The position numbers were made by a program, and so were the translations under genes. The notes under the pieces are model-generated. The model did no database searches, was not told the DNA's origin, and saw only the letters and a program-made list of their open reading frames with translations. A DNA stretch of 64,000 bases from Bacteroidota bacterium (GTDB taxonomy: Bacteria > Bacteroidota > Ignavibacteria > SZUA-365): NCBI GenBank assembly GCA_003246455.1, contig QKAF01000015.1:127193-191192 (forward strand), in the 5' to 3' direction. Below are positions 35,952-45,138 of the stretch, piece by piece (the stretch's first letter is position 1; each line of letters begins with the position of its first letter).

Positions 35952-36119
35952 CGATTCAGACTCAATACCGTGAATGCTCGACGAACATCCTAAGACAAAA
36001 CGCATTTGCGATGTCCGGAATTCCCGATTCGTGAAATTTTTTTCGATATTTTTTCGGAACTGCCGGAGGGAAGGAATAACACGAAAGGATGGCAGGATCC
36101 GAGGGACTGGAATGGGGTC

Positions 36120-37634
36120 CTATCCCCCTCCCACCATGCGACGGAAGCCGGCGAGAAGCTTCCAGATGAAAGCCCGCCAGAGGTTGATATGCATGGACGA
36201 GGCCGATGCGAGAAGATAATCCAGGTCGTGCCGGTCGGCGCTGGACAGTGAGCGGAGAAGCGGGCCTCCCCCCTTCTCCATCTGCTGCTCGATGCAGGAG
36301 GTCATGCGGCGCGTCACCTCTTCGCGAAGCTTCTCGAACCGCTGACGGAGCTCCGGGTCATTGGTGTTCTTGATGACCACGCTCAGATGATCGATCAGCA
36401 GGGCCAGCTTGCGCAGCTGCTCCAGCGAGCAGTGAAGGTCCAGCTCACGGGCGATCTGTTGGAAAATGTCGTCGATTTCGTTGAACTGCTCCTCGCGGAA
36501 GTCGAACAGGCCGGGAAGGTCCACGTCTTCCACCTGGAGGTGCAGATGGGAAATCCGCTCGAGCTCGTGCCCGTAGCCGACGATGATCTCCTCGGTCATG
36601 GCGTTGACCTGGCGGTCGATTTCCTGCTGTACGGATCGGAGGGAATCTTCATAGCGTCTGCGGAGATGGGGACTCTGCGCCGTATCGCGCTGATGCTTCA
36701 GCTCGGTCTGGCGTTTCTGCAGCCTTTCGATCACCTTGTGCTGCGCAGTGTCTTCCTCGAAAATCTTGTCGTGGATATAGCTTTTCGAGGCGATGAGCTG
36801 GGACCGGCCGATCTTGATCGTATTGATCACGATTCGGTCGCCCAGCAGACGGCGAATCTCATTTTCGTCGAGGGCGCAGGCCCCGTCGGTGATGATGAGG
36901 ATTTCGGTGCCGGAAAGCTGCGGAAGCGCATTGATGTCGTCGACGGCCTGCCTGATCGCCCGCGCCATTGCCGTCCCGTTCCCCAGCGTGTGGAGCCGCA
37001 TCACATAGCTGATCAGCGCCTGGAAACTCGCCATGTCGCGCGCTTCATGCAGTTCGCCGATTTTCGTGTCGAAGGTGCGCAGGTTGATGTACCCGAGTTC
37101 CTTCATGTTGTGCTTGAGGAAATAGTAGACGACCGCCTTGGCAAGGTTGATGCGGTTCTTCATCGCCATCGAACTGGACGTGTCGAGCAGAACATACAGC
37201 TTCTGCTTCCGACGGTCGGGCCGGTAATCGTCGGAATCGGGATCCACGGAATAGTATCGCGGCTCCCGCGGGTAAGGCACCCAGAGTTCCTTTTTCGCCA
37301 GGCGGTTGAAGAAGACGTCTTCCGGAAGCAGCCACTGGTAATTGTAGATCCGCGGAAGGTGCTGCGCGGTGCGGATCAGTCCGGCCTCGTATTCTTCCTG
37401 CTCGTTGATGATGATTTCGAGGTCCTCCCTTTGCTCGGGAGGCGGAATCGTCTTCCCGGGTTCCGTCAGCTGGAGCACCGGCCGCAGCGTCTGCGCGAGC
37501 TGATTGGTTTCGTCCTCGAGAACGCGCGCTATTTCGAACACGGCGGTGAAATCCTCGGGCAGGTCTTCGTAAATATGTTCGAAGAAGCCCAGGTCCTCCA
37601 TCACGTCGAAAAAATGTTCGTATGCGCCCGGCAT
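36120..37634 (-). CDS. VWA-domain protein, partner of a MoxR-family ATPase
   Basis: A 504-residue cytoplasmic protein. A helical N-terminal region (1-140) precedes a von Willebrand A domain with a complete MIDAS (DTSSS at 151-155 and ITDG further on), which binds Mg2+ and a ligand. A charged coiled-coil region (~300-345) and helical C-terminus follow. The gene follows the AAA+ gene by four bases. This resembles the RavA-ViaA pairing, although in ViaA the VWA domain is C-terminal. Such pairs act as chaperones for metal-cofactor or membrane complexes; the client here is unknown. Confidence 0.85.
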   Translation of the reverse strand: MPGAYEHFFDVMEDLGFFEHIYEDLPEDFTAVFEIARVLEDETNQLAQTLRPVLQLTEPGKTIPPPEQREDLEIIINEQEEYEAGLIRTAQHLPRIYNYQWLLPEDVFFNRLAKKELWVPYPREPRYYSVDPDSDDYRPDRRKQKLYVLLDTSSSMAMKNRINLAKAVVYYFLKHNMKELGYINLRTFDTKIGELHEARDMASFQALISYVMRLHTLGNGTAMARAIRQAVDDINALPQLSGTEILIITDGACALDENEIRRLLGDRIVINTIKIGRSQLIASKSYIHDKIFEEDTAQHKVIERLQKRQTELKHQRDTAQSPHLRRRYEDSLRSVQQEIDRQVNAMTEEIIVGYGHELERISHLHLQVEDVDLPGLFDFREEQFNEIDDIFQQIARELDLHCSLEQLRKLALLIDHLSVVIKNTNDPELRQRFEKLREEVTRRMTSCIEQQMEKGGGPLLRSLSSADRHDLDYLLASASSMHINLWRAFIWKLLAGFRRMVGGG

Positions 37635-37638
37635 GGTC

Positions 37639-38946
37639 TCAGGTCCAGATATGTTCCGCGGCCTGGAACAGCGCCTGGATGTCCCGCTCGGTGTTCGAGA
37701 GGAAATCGGCGATCTCTTCCGTGAGGGGTTCGAAGGATTTCAGATACCCCTCGAGCAGACGGCGGTTCTGTTCCTGGGTCGCATTGGTGATGCCCAGGGT
37801 TTCCTTTGCCCATTCCGTCAGCGTCCGTTTCAGGGGCTGTCCCTCGATCTCGCTGATCGGCCGCTGCAGCAGCGATGGATTATGCTTGACGTGTTCGATG
37901 AATTCCTGGAATTCGAGCAGGCGCTGGATCTGATCGAATGCCTTCGCCGAACTCATCTGCTTGAAAATCGTGCTGTAGGATTTCAGGAACAGCTCTTTCT
38001 GGTCGCGGATGCCGACCACGGTGTACAGATACCAGAGCTTCTGGGCGTCCTCCGGGATCACCTCCATCCTACCGTGGAGAAACGCGATGACGCGCAGCAT
38101 GTCCATCGCCCGGGAATAGGTCCGCGGAGAAATGTAGAAGTCCTTGAGATGGGGATGTTCGTGCGGCCGCTCCTTGATGAGCCGGTTTCTCTGTACCTCG
38201 TAATAGCGGACGACGGAATTGGCAAAGAAGATGACGTTGAGCGGGATGTGGATGCTGAATTCCGCATCCAGGCCGCGGATCACATCGGAAGCGCGCTTCA
38301 GCACGGCGTACGGAATCCGCTGCTCCGGGGTGGTCGGCTGCCCCTTGTGCGCCAGGTAGCGCTGGGCGATCTGGTACTGCGTATAGGGCTCTTTCGCCGG
38401 AATGAACAGGGCCTTGAACACGAAGCGGTCAAGCAGCGCTTCGGTGATCTCGCTGACGCGCAGGTAATTGGTCGCCGCGATCACGCTGTGAACGCGGGCC
38501 GGCACATTCTGAACGCCCAGAATGAGCGCGCGTTCGTTCAGCGTCGTCAGCAGCGCGCGCAGCGTGTAGTCATTCGCATCGAAGATCTCGTCAATGAAGC
38601 CGAATTCGCTTTCCACCAGCGAATTCGCGGTGTTATGCATGATTCGTCCTTTTTTGAGTTCGTCGATGTCGAGTCCCCCGAAATACGTGTCGGGCTGCTG
38701 CTCCTTCGAAGCCTGCACCTGGAAGACATTCGCGCCTTCGAACATCCGGAATATCTGCTGTGCGAGCAGGGATTTGGCCGCGCCCGTGCGGCTCTGAATG
38801 AGCGCATGCTCGCGCATCAGCATCGCCGAAAAAATCTGGTCGATGACCTCGGTTCTATTGATGATGCGGCGGTTTACGAGTTCGATGGCGCTTCGAAACT
38901 GCGCGATCACCTGGTCGGGATGGAACGGAGTCTGCTGTTCTGTCAT
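37639..38946 (-). CDS. MoxR-family AAA+ ATPase (RavA-like)
   Basis: A 435-residue AAA+ protein. The P-loop is atypical (SRTGAAKS, with K-S kept), the Walker B is GFIDEIF, and the sensor/arginine region includes ATNYLRVSEITEALLDRF. The length beyond the ~330 of simple MoxR proteins leaves a ~120-residue helical C-terminal extension, as in RavA. The start at 38946 is chosen because AGGAT lies just before it and the N-terminal helix then begins normally. Coupled with the VWA gene and divergent from the TPR operon. Confidence 0.87.
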   Translation of the reverse strand: MTEQQTPFHPDQVIAQFRSAIELVNRRIINRTEVIDQIFSAMLMREHALIQSRTGAAKSLLAQQIFRMFEGANVFQVQASKEQQPDTYFGGLDIDELKKGRIMHNTANSLVESEFGFIDEIFDANDYTLRALLTTLNERALILGVQNVPARVHSVIAATNYLRVSEITEALLDRFVFKALFIPAKEPYTQYQIAQRYLAHKGQPTTPEQRIPYAVLKRASDVIRGLDAEFSIHIPLNVIFFANSVVRYYEVQRNRLIKERPHEHPHLKDFYISPRTYSRAMDMLRVIAFLHGRMEVIPEDAQKLWYLYTVVGIRDQKELFLKSYSTIFKQMSSAKAFDQIQRLLEFQEFIEHVKHNPSLLQRPISEIEGQPLKRTLTEWAKETLGITNATQEQNRRLLEGYLKSFEPLTEEIADFLSNTERDIQALFQAAEHIWT

Positions 38947-39107
38947 ATCCTGCTTGTCGAAATTGAATGTGCCGGAGTGAAAAAGTACGGGATTGCGGAG
39001 AAAGGTCAAACAGCAGTCCCTGCGGAACATTCGATTCCCGCGGAAGGTACTTCCCCGTCTGCGACACGCTATCTATATACATTCGGGCGTGTTTCCGCCG
39101 GTATTCC

Positions 39108-39136
39108 TTGACACTCTACTCAGAGAAACGTAATTT
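39108..39136 (+). promoter_or_regulatory. Candidate promoter of the TPR-HU-TonB operon
   Basis: A perfect TTGACA (39108-39113), a 17-base spacer and TAATTT (39131-39136), followed by G. The start would be near 39143, giving a 60-base leader. No other good promoter was seen up to 47 kb within this gene run. Confidence 0.55.
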
Positions 39137-39204
39137 GTCCAAGTTAAGTGAACCATCTAGAGTATCACTTTAAGTCCCCCGTTTCCATTACAAAAGAGCA
39201 TCGA

Positions 39205-42201
39205 ATGGTACGATATACCGTCCTGCTCCTGCTGCTGGCCTTCCTTGTAAGCGCCGAGGGAAGCGCGCAGGTGAAAAATCTCAAGGAAGAACAGGATTAC
39301 GCGTTCGCGCTCGGCCTGTTCAAAGACCGGAACTACCAGCTTTCCTTCGAAAAATTCCGACAGTTCACCGCCGCGTACCCTGCGAGCCTTCTCCTTCCCG
39401 ACGCCGAATACTATCTCGCCGAATCGCAGTATCAGAATGCGAACCTGACGGATGCGGCGATCGCTTTCGCCGCGTTCCAGGAGAAATACCCTGACAGCAA
39501 ACTCGCCGACGACGCGGGCTTCCGCGAAGGGGAGGTGTACTTCCGGCAGGGCGATTTCCACCGGGCACACGAACAGCTCGCGAAGGTGGTCCGCCGCTGG
39601 CCCGAGGGGAATCTCGCCCACGAAGCCGCGTACTGGGCGGGCGAGGCAGCGTTCAAGGACGGTAACTATCCCCTTGCGATGCGATACTACCGCATCGCGT
39701 TCGAACATTATCCGGAAGGACGCATCCGCGACTACGCGTACTTTTCGATCGGTTTCGTGCTTGAAAAGCAGGAGAAGTTCGACGAGGCGCTCATGAACTA
39801 TGACGAGTTCCTGCGGCTCTTCCCCGAGAGCGGCCTGCGCTCCAGCGTGTATACACGAAAAGGTGCCTGCCTCTATCAGCTCGGAGAACATGAAAAAGCG
39901 CTCGAGTGGCTCGAGTCCCTGAGCGATTCTCCCGATCCGGAAAACGCAGCGGAACGGCTGTTCCTCCGGGCGGAGGCGAACTACAAACTCGGACGGTACG
40001 CCGCTGCCGAAGAACTCTACAAAAGCTTCCTCACCGGATACCCCGACAACAAGCGTGCTCCCCAGGTGCAGTATTCGATGGGCTGGACACAGATCGAACA
40101 GCAGAAATACTCCGAGGCCATCGCGACTTTCGACGAACTCTCAAAGCGTGAAGGGGAACTCGCCGAGGCGGCGCTGTTCAGGAAGGGCATGGCCCTTCGG
40201 CTTAACGGCACGCTCGAAGCTGCCCGGACGGTATTCACCGGGATGATCGAATCGCACCCCGACGGCGACTACGCCGACAACGCGCATTTCGAACTGGGAA
40301 TGGCGGCGTTCAACGAAAACGCTTTCGAGAAGGCCCTCACGCATTTCAGCGCCGTGACCGGATCATTCCCCGACAGCGACGTGCTCGCCGACGCGTGGTT
40401 CATGCAGGGGGAAACCCTGCTCAAGCTCCAGCGTCCGGCGGAGGCCGCGAAAGCCTACGCCGCGGCGGTCGCCGTCCCCTCCGCGACCCAGGAAGTGCTC
40501 AGCAAGGCACTGTTCCGGCAGGGATTCAGCCTTTTCGAGGCCGGCCAGTACGGCGATGCGATTGTCGTCCTGCGCAATTTCGTGCAGCGCTTCCCCGCCG
40601 ACAGCCGAAAAGCCGAGGCGCTTGTCTGGCTGGGAGAGGCGAGCTTCAAGAACGAGGAATTTGACGATGCCGTGATCTTCTACAACCAGGCCCTGGCATC
40701 GACGCAGAATCCGGAACTGCTGCAGGACGCGCTCTACGGACTCGGCTGGACGCATTTCCGCGACCAGCAGTTCGCCGAAGCGGAGCGCGTCTTCACCCGC
40801 CTGACCACCGAGTACCGGGCCGGGAAGAACGACGTTGACGCGAATATCCGCCTCGGTGACGCGCAGTACGCGCAGAAGAAGTTCGCCGACGCGGCGAAAA
40901 CCTACCGCTACGTTTCCCGCATGTACCCGGCGAATCCCCTGTCGGCGTATGCGCTGCTGCAGCTCGCATCCTGCGAACACCGCCTGGGAAACACCCCGAC
41001 CTCGATCAGCACGCTGCGCGGCATGCTCTCGCGCTACCCTGCCTCCGAATTCGCCGACAAGGGACAATTCTCCCTGGCCTGGATGTATTTCCAGAGCAAG
41101 GACTACGACGTCGCCATTACGGAGTTTCAGAAGCTGATTTCCGATTACCCGCAGAGTCCCCTCGTTCCGCAGGCCAGGTACAGCATCGCGGACTGCTACT
41201 ACAACCAGGGCAAATACCGCGAGGCTGAGGACGCCTACCGGCGCGTGCTCGAGCAGCATCCCGATTCCCCGAAGGTCAGCGACGCTCTCGACGGGCTGGC
41301 GCAGACCCTGCGCATGCAGGGGCGCAATGACGAGGCCGATCGCGTCACGAAGGACTGGCTGACGACCAATCCGAAAAGCAATGCCGCAGACGAGGTGGTC
41401 TTCGCAGGAATTCGCGACCTCGCGTCGGAAAACGACCCGTCGCGCTCCATTCCCGCGCTCCAGCGCTTCATCACCGCCCATCCTCAGAGCGGCCTCCTGC
41501 AGGAAGCCTACCTGCTCCTCGGACGCGCCTTCCGGCAGAACAACGATCAGGACGAAGCGGAAAAAACCGTGCGCGAGGCCATCAAGATCGACCCGAAAGG
41601 TGCTCAGGTCCTTGAATGCAAATTCGAACTGATTGAAATCGCGATCGCCCAGCAGGATCGGAACAAGGCACTGGCGATCTGCCAGGAACTCCTTACCGAT
41701 CCGGCGGCACGCGGCGCGCGCGCCCACGTGTATTACAAGCGCGGTCTGACCTACAAGGCGGACGGCAGCAGCACAGCCGCCAAGCAGGATTTCGAGGCAG
41801 CGCAGAAAGCACAGCCGCAGGATCCCTACGCCGTCCTCTCCGCGATCGAGCACGCCGTGATCGTCGCGCAGGACGGGGACGTCGACGCCTCCGTCGCGTC
41901 TCTCGGGGAGATCGCCAGCACCCGCGTCGACGCCATCGGCGCGGAAGCCCAGTACCGCATGGGCGAGGAACTGTGGAAAGTCCGGAGATACCAGGAGGCC
42001 GAAGAGGCGCTGCTCCGCGTCGGCTACGTATTCGGCGATGCGTCGATATGGAATGCCCGCGCCCTCCTGCTGCTCGGCAAAGTCGACGAGGCACTGGGAA
42101 AGAACGAGGATGCCCGGGAGCATTATCGCAAGGTCGTGGCGGAGTACGCCGGATCGGATGAAGCCCAGGAATCCCAGACCCGCCTGGAGATGATGAAATG
42201 A
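39205..42201 (+). CDS. Large periplasmic TPR-repeat protein
   Basis: A 998-residue protein with a signal peptide (ending SAEGSAQ) followed almost entirely by about 25 tetratricopeptide repeats of ~34-37 residues. Examples are DAAIAFAAFQEKYPDSKLADDA, read in two pieces, and FVQRFPADSRKAEALVWLGEA. The Y/F-P-D/E-S motif at helix ends is the YbgF/BamD/outer-membrane-lipoprotein type, which binds partner proteins in the periplasm. No lipobox is present. The start at 39205 is chosen for the signal peptide; an upstream GTG lacks support. Its stop overlaps the next start by four bases, so it is coupled to the outer-membrane barrel gene. Confidence 0.9.
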   Translation: MVRYTVLLLLLAFLVSAEGSAQVKNLKEEQDYAFALGLFKDRNYQLSFEKFRQFTAAYPASLLLPDAEYYLAESQYQNANLTDAAIAFAAFQEKYPDSKLADDAGFREGEVYFRQGDFHRAHEQLAKVVRRWPEGNLAHEAAYWAGEAAFKDGNYPLAMRYYRIAFEHYPEGRIRDYAYFSIGFVLEKQEKFDEALMNYDEFLRLFPESGLRSSVYTRKGACLYQLGEHEKALEWLESLSDSPDPENAAERLFLRAEANYKLGRYAAAEELYKSFLTGYPDNKRAPQVQYSMGWTQIEQQKYSEAIATFDELSKREGELAEAALFRKGMALRLNGTLEAARTVFTGMIESHPDGDYADNAHFELGMAAFNENAFEKALTHFSAVTGSFPDSDVLADAWFMQGETLLKLQRPAEAAKAYAAAVAVPSATQEVLSKALFRQGFSLFEAGQYGDAIVVLRNFVQRFPADSRKAEALVWLGEASFKNEEFDDAVIFYNQALASTQNPELLQDALYGLGWTHFRDQQFAEAERVFTRLTTEYRAGKNDVDANIRLGDAQYAQKKFADAAKTYRYVSRMYPANPLSAYALLQLASCEHRLGNTPTSISTLRGMLSRYPASEFADKGQFSLAWMYFQSKDYDVAITEFQKLISDYPQSPLVPQARYSIADCYYNQGKYREAEDAYRRVLEQHPDSPKVSDALDGLAQTLRMQGRNDEADRVTKDWLTTNPKSNAADEVVFAGIRDLASENDPSRSIPALQRFITAHPQSGLLQEAYLLLGRAFRQNNDQDEAEKTVREAIKIDPKGAQVLECKFELIEIAIAQQDRNKALAICQELLTDPAARGARAHVYYKRGLTYKADGSSTAAKQDFEAAQKAQPQDPYAVLSAIEHAVIVAQDGDVDASVASLGEIASTRVDAIGAEAQYRMGEELWKVRRYQEAEEALLRVGYVFGDASIWNARALLLLGKVDEALGKNEDAREHYRKVVAEYAGSDEAQESQTRLEMMK

Positions 42202-43910
42202 AACATCTCCTCGTGCTCATCGTTTCGATCCTTGCCTTCAGTCCCCTTCTCGCGCAGGATAAACCGCTGCCGCCTCCCCGGGATTTCAAACCGGAGACGA
42301 AGGAAGCCCGCGATGTTCTGCCCGCACTCAACCTGCCGGAATACGTGATCACCGGAAGCGACATGATCAGCTTCACCGAGGATCGCAAAAGCGGTGCCGC
42401 GGTGCCTGACAGCAGGGAATTCACTGCGCGCGCCGGCCGGGGAACCCGCGAACAGCGATTCTTCGATACCTCACCGACACGCATGCCGCTGCGGAAGGCG
42501 GATTTGACGGGCAGCGACGAGGTCCTGCGCATCCGTGCGGGTCTCGGCACGTTTTCCACGCCGATGATCGAAGGCTGGTACGCCGACCGGTATCACCTCG
42601 GAGATGCCGCCGCTCACATGGCCTACGAGCGCAGCGACGGACATGTCTCCCATGCGGATTACTCGCGCTTCGATTTCGATCTCGCTGGAGGGACCTACCT
42701 CCCGCGTGACATTCACCCGCTCTTCGCGTCGTCGCGCATCCAGGGTGACCTCTCCGTGGAAGCACAGGAATACGGACTGTACGCGGATAAACTCATCCGA
42801 CGCGATCCCGCGCTGGATTTTCGCCGCAGCGCCTTCGGTTTCAGTGCCGGCGCGGATCTCGTCTCCCGGCGGAATTCCCTTTTCGAGCATGACCTGCGTG
42901 TTTTCTTCTCTCATTACGGCATCGATGAAGCCCTTGCGGTGCGCGATACGCTTCCGCTCGCGGAGTATCAGCAGACGGAAAACCGCTTCGGCATCGACGG
43001 GGGCGCGAAAACGACGATCCACGGACAGCCCGTGACTCTCGGACTGCGCCTGCATGTCAATGATCTGACCGAGCGCGATGCCGGCGCATCCCGGCCGTTT
43101 TTCACCCGCATTGACGGGCAGTCGACGTTTCTTCTTGCCGAGCGTACCTACCTCGAAGCGTCCGCCGCCATGTACCTGTACCGGGGAAACAACCAGGCGA
43201 GCCAGTTCCGCCTGTACCCCGGCCTTCAGCTTCGCCACCTCCTCAGCGATGACTGGTCGGTGTTTGCCGGCTGGCTGCCGAAAGTGGAGGAGCGGACGTT
43301 CCGCGGCTTCCTCGGACAGAATCCGTACCTCATGCTGGCGTCCGAATTGCAGCATACCGATCTGCCCCTTCGATTCGAAGCCGGCGCGGCATTCGACGAC
43401 CGCGGTCAGAGCAGTGCCCGATTCTCTCTCGAGTACCTCTCGAGCCGATCCTGGCCCCGATTCTCCCTGCTGCCGGATCCGATACAGCAGCAGTGGGAAT
43501 TGCGCTACGACGGACGGGCAGGCATTTTCAATATGCGTGCCGACCTGGCCCATGCGTTCTCCACGGCGACCCGTATCCAGGCGAACCTTGTGCTTCGCAC
43601 CTCCTCGCTCGGCGAGGATGAGGGCCGCGTTCCGTACCTCCCGGATTACGAGGCGCGCGTGCTTCTCCGCCATGATTTTCCGTTCGCGCTCAGCATCCAG
43701 TCCACGGTGCAGCTGGTCGGAGAACAGGAAGCGGACGGCGGCGCCCTGCCCGCCTGGATGCTCCTCGGGCTCGAATTCGAATACAGAATCATCAGAAATT
43801 TTGGCGTATTCCTCCGTTTCGACAACCTGCTTGACCAGAGCTGGCAGCGCTGGCCGGGGTATCGTGAACGCCCGTTCTTCATGATGGGCGGCGTGAGCGC
43901 GCATTTTTGA
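42198..43910 (+). CDS. Outer-membrane beta-barrel protein, TonB-receptor-like
   Basis: A 570-residue protein with a signal peptide (ending SPLLAQ). A short N-terminal region has the stretch LPEYVITGSDMISF, reminiscent of TonB-box/plug starts. Many amphipathic strands follow, ending in an aromatic C-terminal residue (SAHF), a hallmark of outer-membrane barrels. A full plug domain is not evident. It is linked by overlap to the TPR gene and lies three bases ahead of the first HU-like gene, so it is likely the outer-membrane end of the machine encoded downstream. Ligand unknown. Confidence 0.75.
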   Translation: MKHLLVLIVSILAFSPLLAQDKPLPPPRDFKPETKEARDVLPALNLPEYVITGSDMISFTEDRKSGAAVPDSREFTARAGRGTREQRFFDTSPTRMPLRKADLTGSDEVLRIRAGLGTFSTPMIEGWYADRYHLGDAAAHMAYERSDGHVSHADYSRFDFDLAGGTYLPRDIHPLFASSRIQGDLSVEAQEYGLYADKLIRRDPALDFRRSAFGFSAGADLVSRRNSLFEHDLRVFFSHYGIDEALAVRDTLPLAEYQQTENRFGIDGGAKTTIHGQPVTLGLRLHVNDLTERDAGASRPFFTRIDGQSTFLLAERTYLEASAAMYLYRGNNQASQFRLYPGLQLRHLLSDDWSVFAGWLPKVEERTFRGFLGQNPYLMLASELQHTDLPLRFEAGAAFDDRGQSSARFSLEYLSSRSWPRFSLLPDPIQQQWELRYDGRAGIFNMRADLAHAFSTATRIQANLVLRTSSLGEDEGRVPYLPDYEARVLLRHDFPFALSIQSTVQLVGEQEADGGALPAWMLLGLEFEYRIIRNFGVFLRFDNLLDQSWQRWPGYRERPFFMMGGVSAHF

Positions 43911-43913
43911 AAC

Positions 43914-44141
43914 ATGGCGAACGCTTCAGACATACTCGAACGCACCGCCGGGCGACTGGGACTCGATCCACAGGAGCTTCAGCCGTACATGGACGCGCTC
44001 CTCGCGATCTGCGCGGAAGCGCTTGATGCGGGCGAATGCGTTGAACTGATGACTTTCGGCACCCTTTGTCCCGCGACCGACGCGGAAGCTTTCCGTCCCC
44101 ACTCCTCCCTCTTTCCACCGGCAAGCGAGCCGCGGTCATGA
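43914..44141 (+). CDS. Short HU/IHF-fold-like protein (half of a tandem pair)
   Basis: A 75-residue acidic protein. ILERTAGRLGLDPQELQPYM, continued by DALLAICAEALDAGECVELMTFGTL, follows the HU pattern of two helices and then the strand with E-x-V-x-x-x-x-F-G. The basic beta arms of true HU are missing. It resembles the first of the two HU domains in the HU-CCDC81-type proteins of Bacteroidota. Its stop overlaps the next start (ATGA), and the next frame is open through the last 25 codons of this one. The pair may therefore be a split gene or a frameshift of one two-domain protein. Confidence 0.6.
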   Translation: MANASDILERTAGRLGLDPQELQPYMDALLAICAEALDAGECVELMTFGTLCPATDAEAFRPHSSLFPPASEPRS

Positions 44142-45100
44142 CGCGGGAGCAGTTAATACAGGCACTCGCCGACCGTGTCGATGTCCCGGCGCACAGCGCG
44201 CAGGTGTTTCTCCACGCCTGTTTCGACATCATCAAATCACAGCTCCGCGACGGTGAAAGCGTGGTGCTTCCCCTTCTCGGAAAGTGGACCCCGATCCGAG
44301 ACAGCGAGGGCGCGCTCAACGGGGTCGGGTATGCGGCGCTCGCAGACGAGTCGGGCAGGAACGGCGAGGTGCTCCATGGTCCCGCCAGCAGCATCGACGC
44401 ACGGCATTTCATTCCTGCCGCCGCGCTCGACAGCCGGAACGGCGGCATGCGAACCCCGGTGGACATCGCGTCAATTGTCCGGGAAGTCCGCACGGCATTT
44501 TCCCCTGAACCTGAGACGCCTCCGGCGGAAGGCGCGAACTCCGTGGCGTCGCCGGTCCCCGATGCCGCTTCGGACACCGCGTCCTCGGAAACTGCGCGCA
44601 TGGAAGATTTCCCCGTGACTGCTCCGATGACAGCGAGCACCGTGATCGAAGAGAGCGGATCGGAAGAGGACATCCTGCTCGAAGCGGAAATCGAGGCGGA
44701 ACAGTATGCCGGGGAGCTGCTTTCCGAGGAATACGCGGGAGAGGCGACGGACGATGCGGACCATGCGCTGACCGCGGAGGATTATTCCCTCGCCCTGGCT
44801 GACCCGTCAGACATTGCGGATGACGAACCGTTGTACGGGGAAGCGCCGGGTGAAGTCGAGGAAGAGGCACCCGATCCGCTGGCGGACGACGAGGTGTTCA
44901 ACAGAAACCGCGACCAGCTGTATAACCCTCCCGCGGAGACGAGCAAGCGTCCCCTGCTCATTACGGCGGCGATTTTGACCTTGTGCGTGCTCATCATTAT
45001 CGTCTACATTCTTCTCGATCACAGCGCACCGCGCGATCTGCCCGGCAGCGAGCCCGTGGGACAGCGTGCGGCCGCAGGCGCATACAATTTCGACTGTTGA
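44138..45100 (+). CDS. Membrane-anchored protein with N-terminal HU-like domain
   Basis: A 320-residue protein. Residues 1-95 again fit an HU/IHF fold (MTREQLIQALADRVDVPAHS, later DGESVVLPLLGKWTPI). Residues ~110-265 are a long acidic, low-complexity linker rich in E, D, A and P. Residues ~268-292 form one membrane helix (LLITAAILTLCVLIIIVYIL), and a 27-residue tail follows, which would be periplasmic. In Bacteroidota relatives with HU-CCDC81 domains the tail often carries a SPOR peptidoglycan-binding domain; none is present here. The start overlaps the previous stop. It lies 38 bases before exbB and so is probably part of the same machine. Confidence 0.7.
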   Translation: MTREQLIQALADRVDVPAHSAQVFLHACFDIIKSQLRDGESVVLPLLGKWTPIRDSEGALNGVGYAALADESGRNGEVLHGPASSIDARHFIPAAALDSRNGGMRTPVDIASIVREVRTAFSPEPETPPAEGANSVASPVPDAASDTASSETARMEDFPVTAPMTASTVIEESGSEEDILLEAEIEAEQYAGELLSEEYAGEATDDADHALTAEDYSLALADPSDIADDEPLYGEAPGEVEEEAPDPLADDEVFNRNRDQLYNPPAETSKRPLLITAAILTLCVLIIIVYILLDHSAPRDLPGSEPVGQRAAAGAYNFDC

Positions 45101-45138
45101 AACATGAATAGAACTTTATCACCATACCGGAGAATTCG

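Noticed and set aside
40363-42123. 586-codon open frame antisense to the TPR protein
   Set aside because: It mirrors regular TPR coding and has no ribosome site or recognisable motif.
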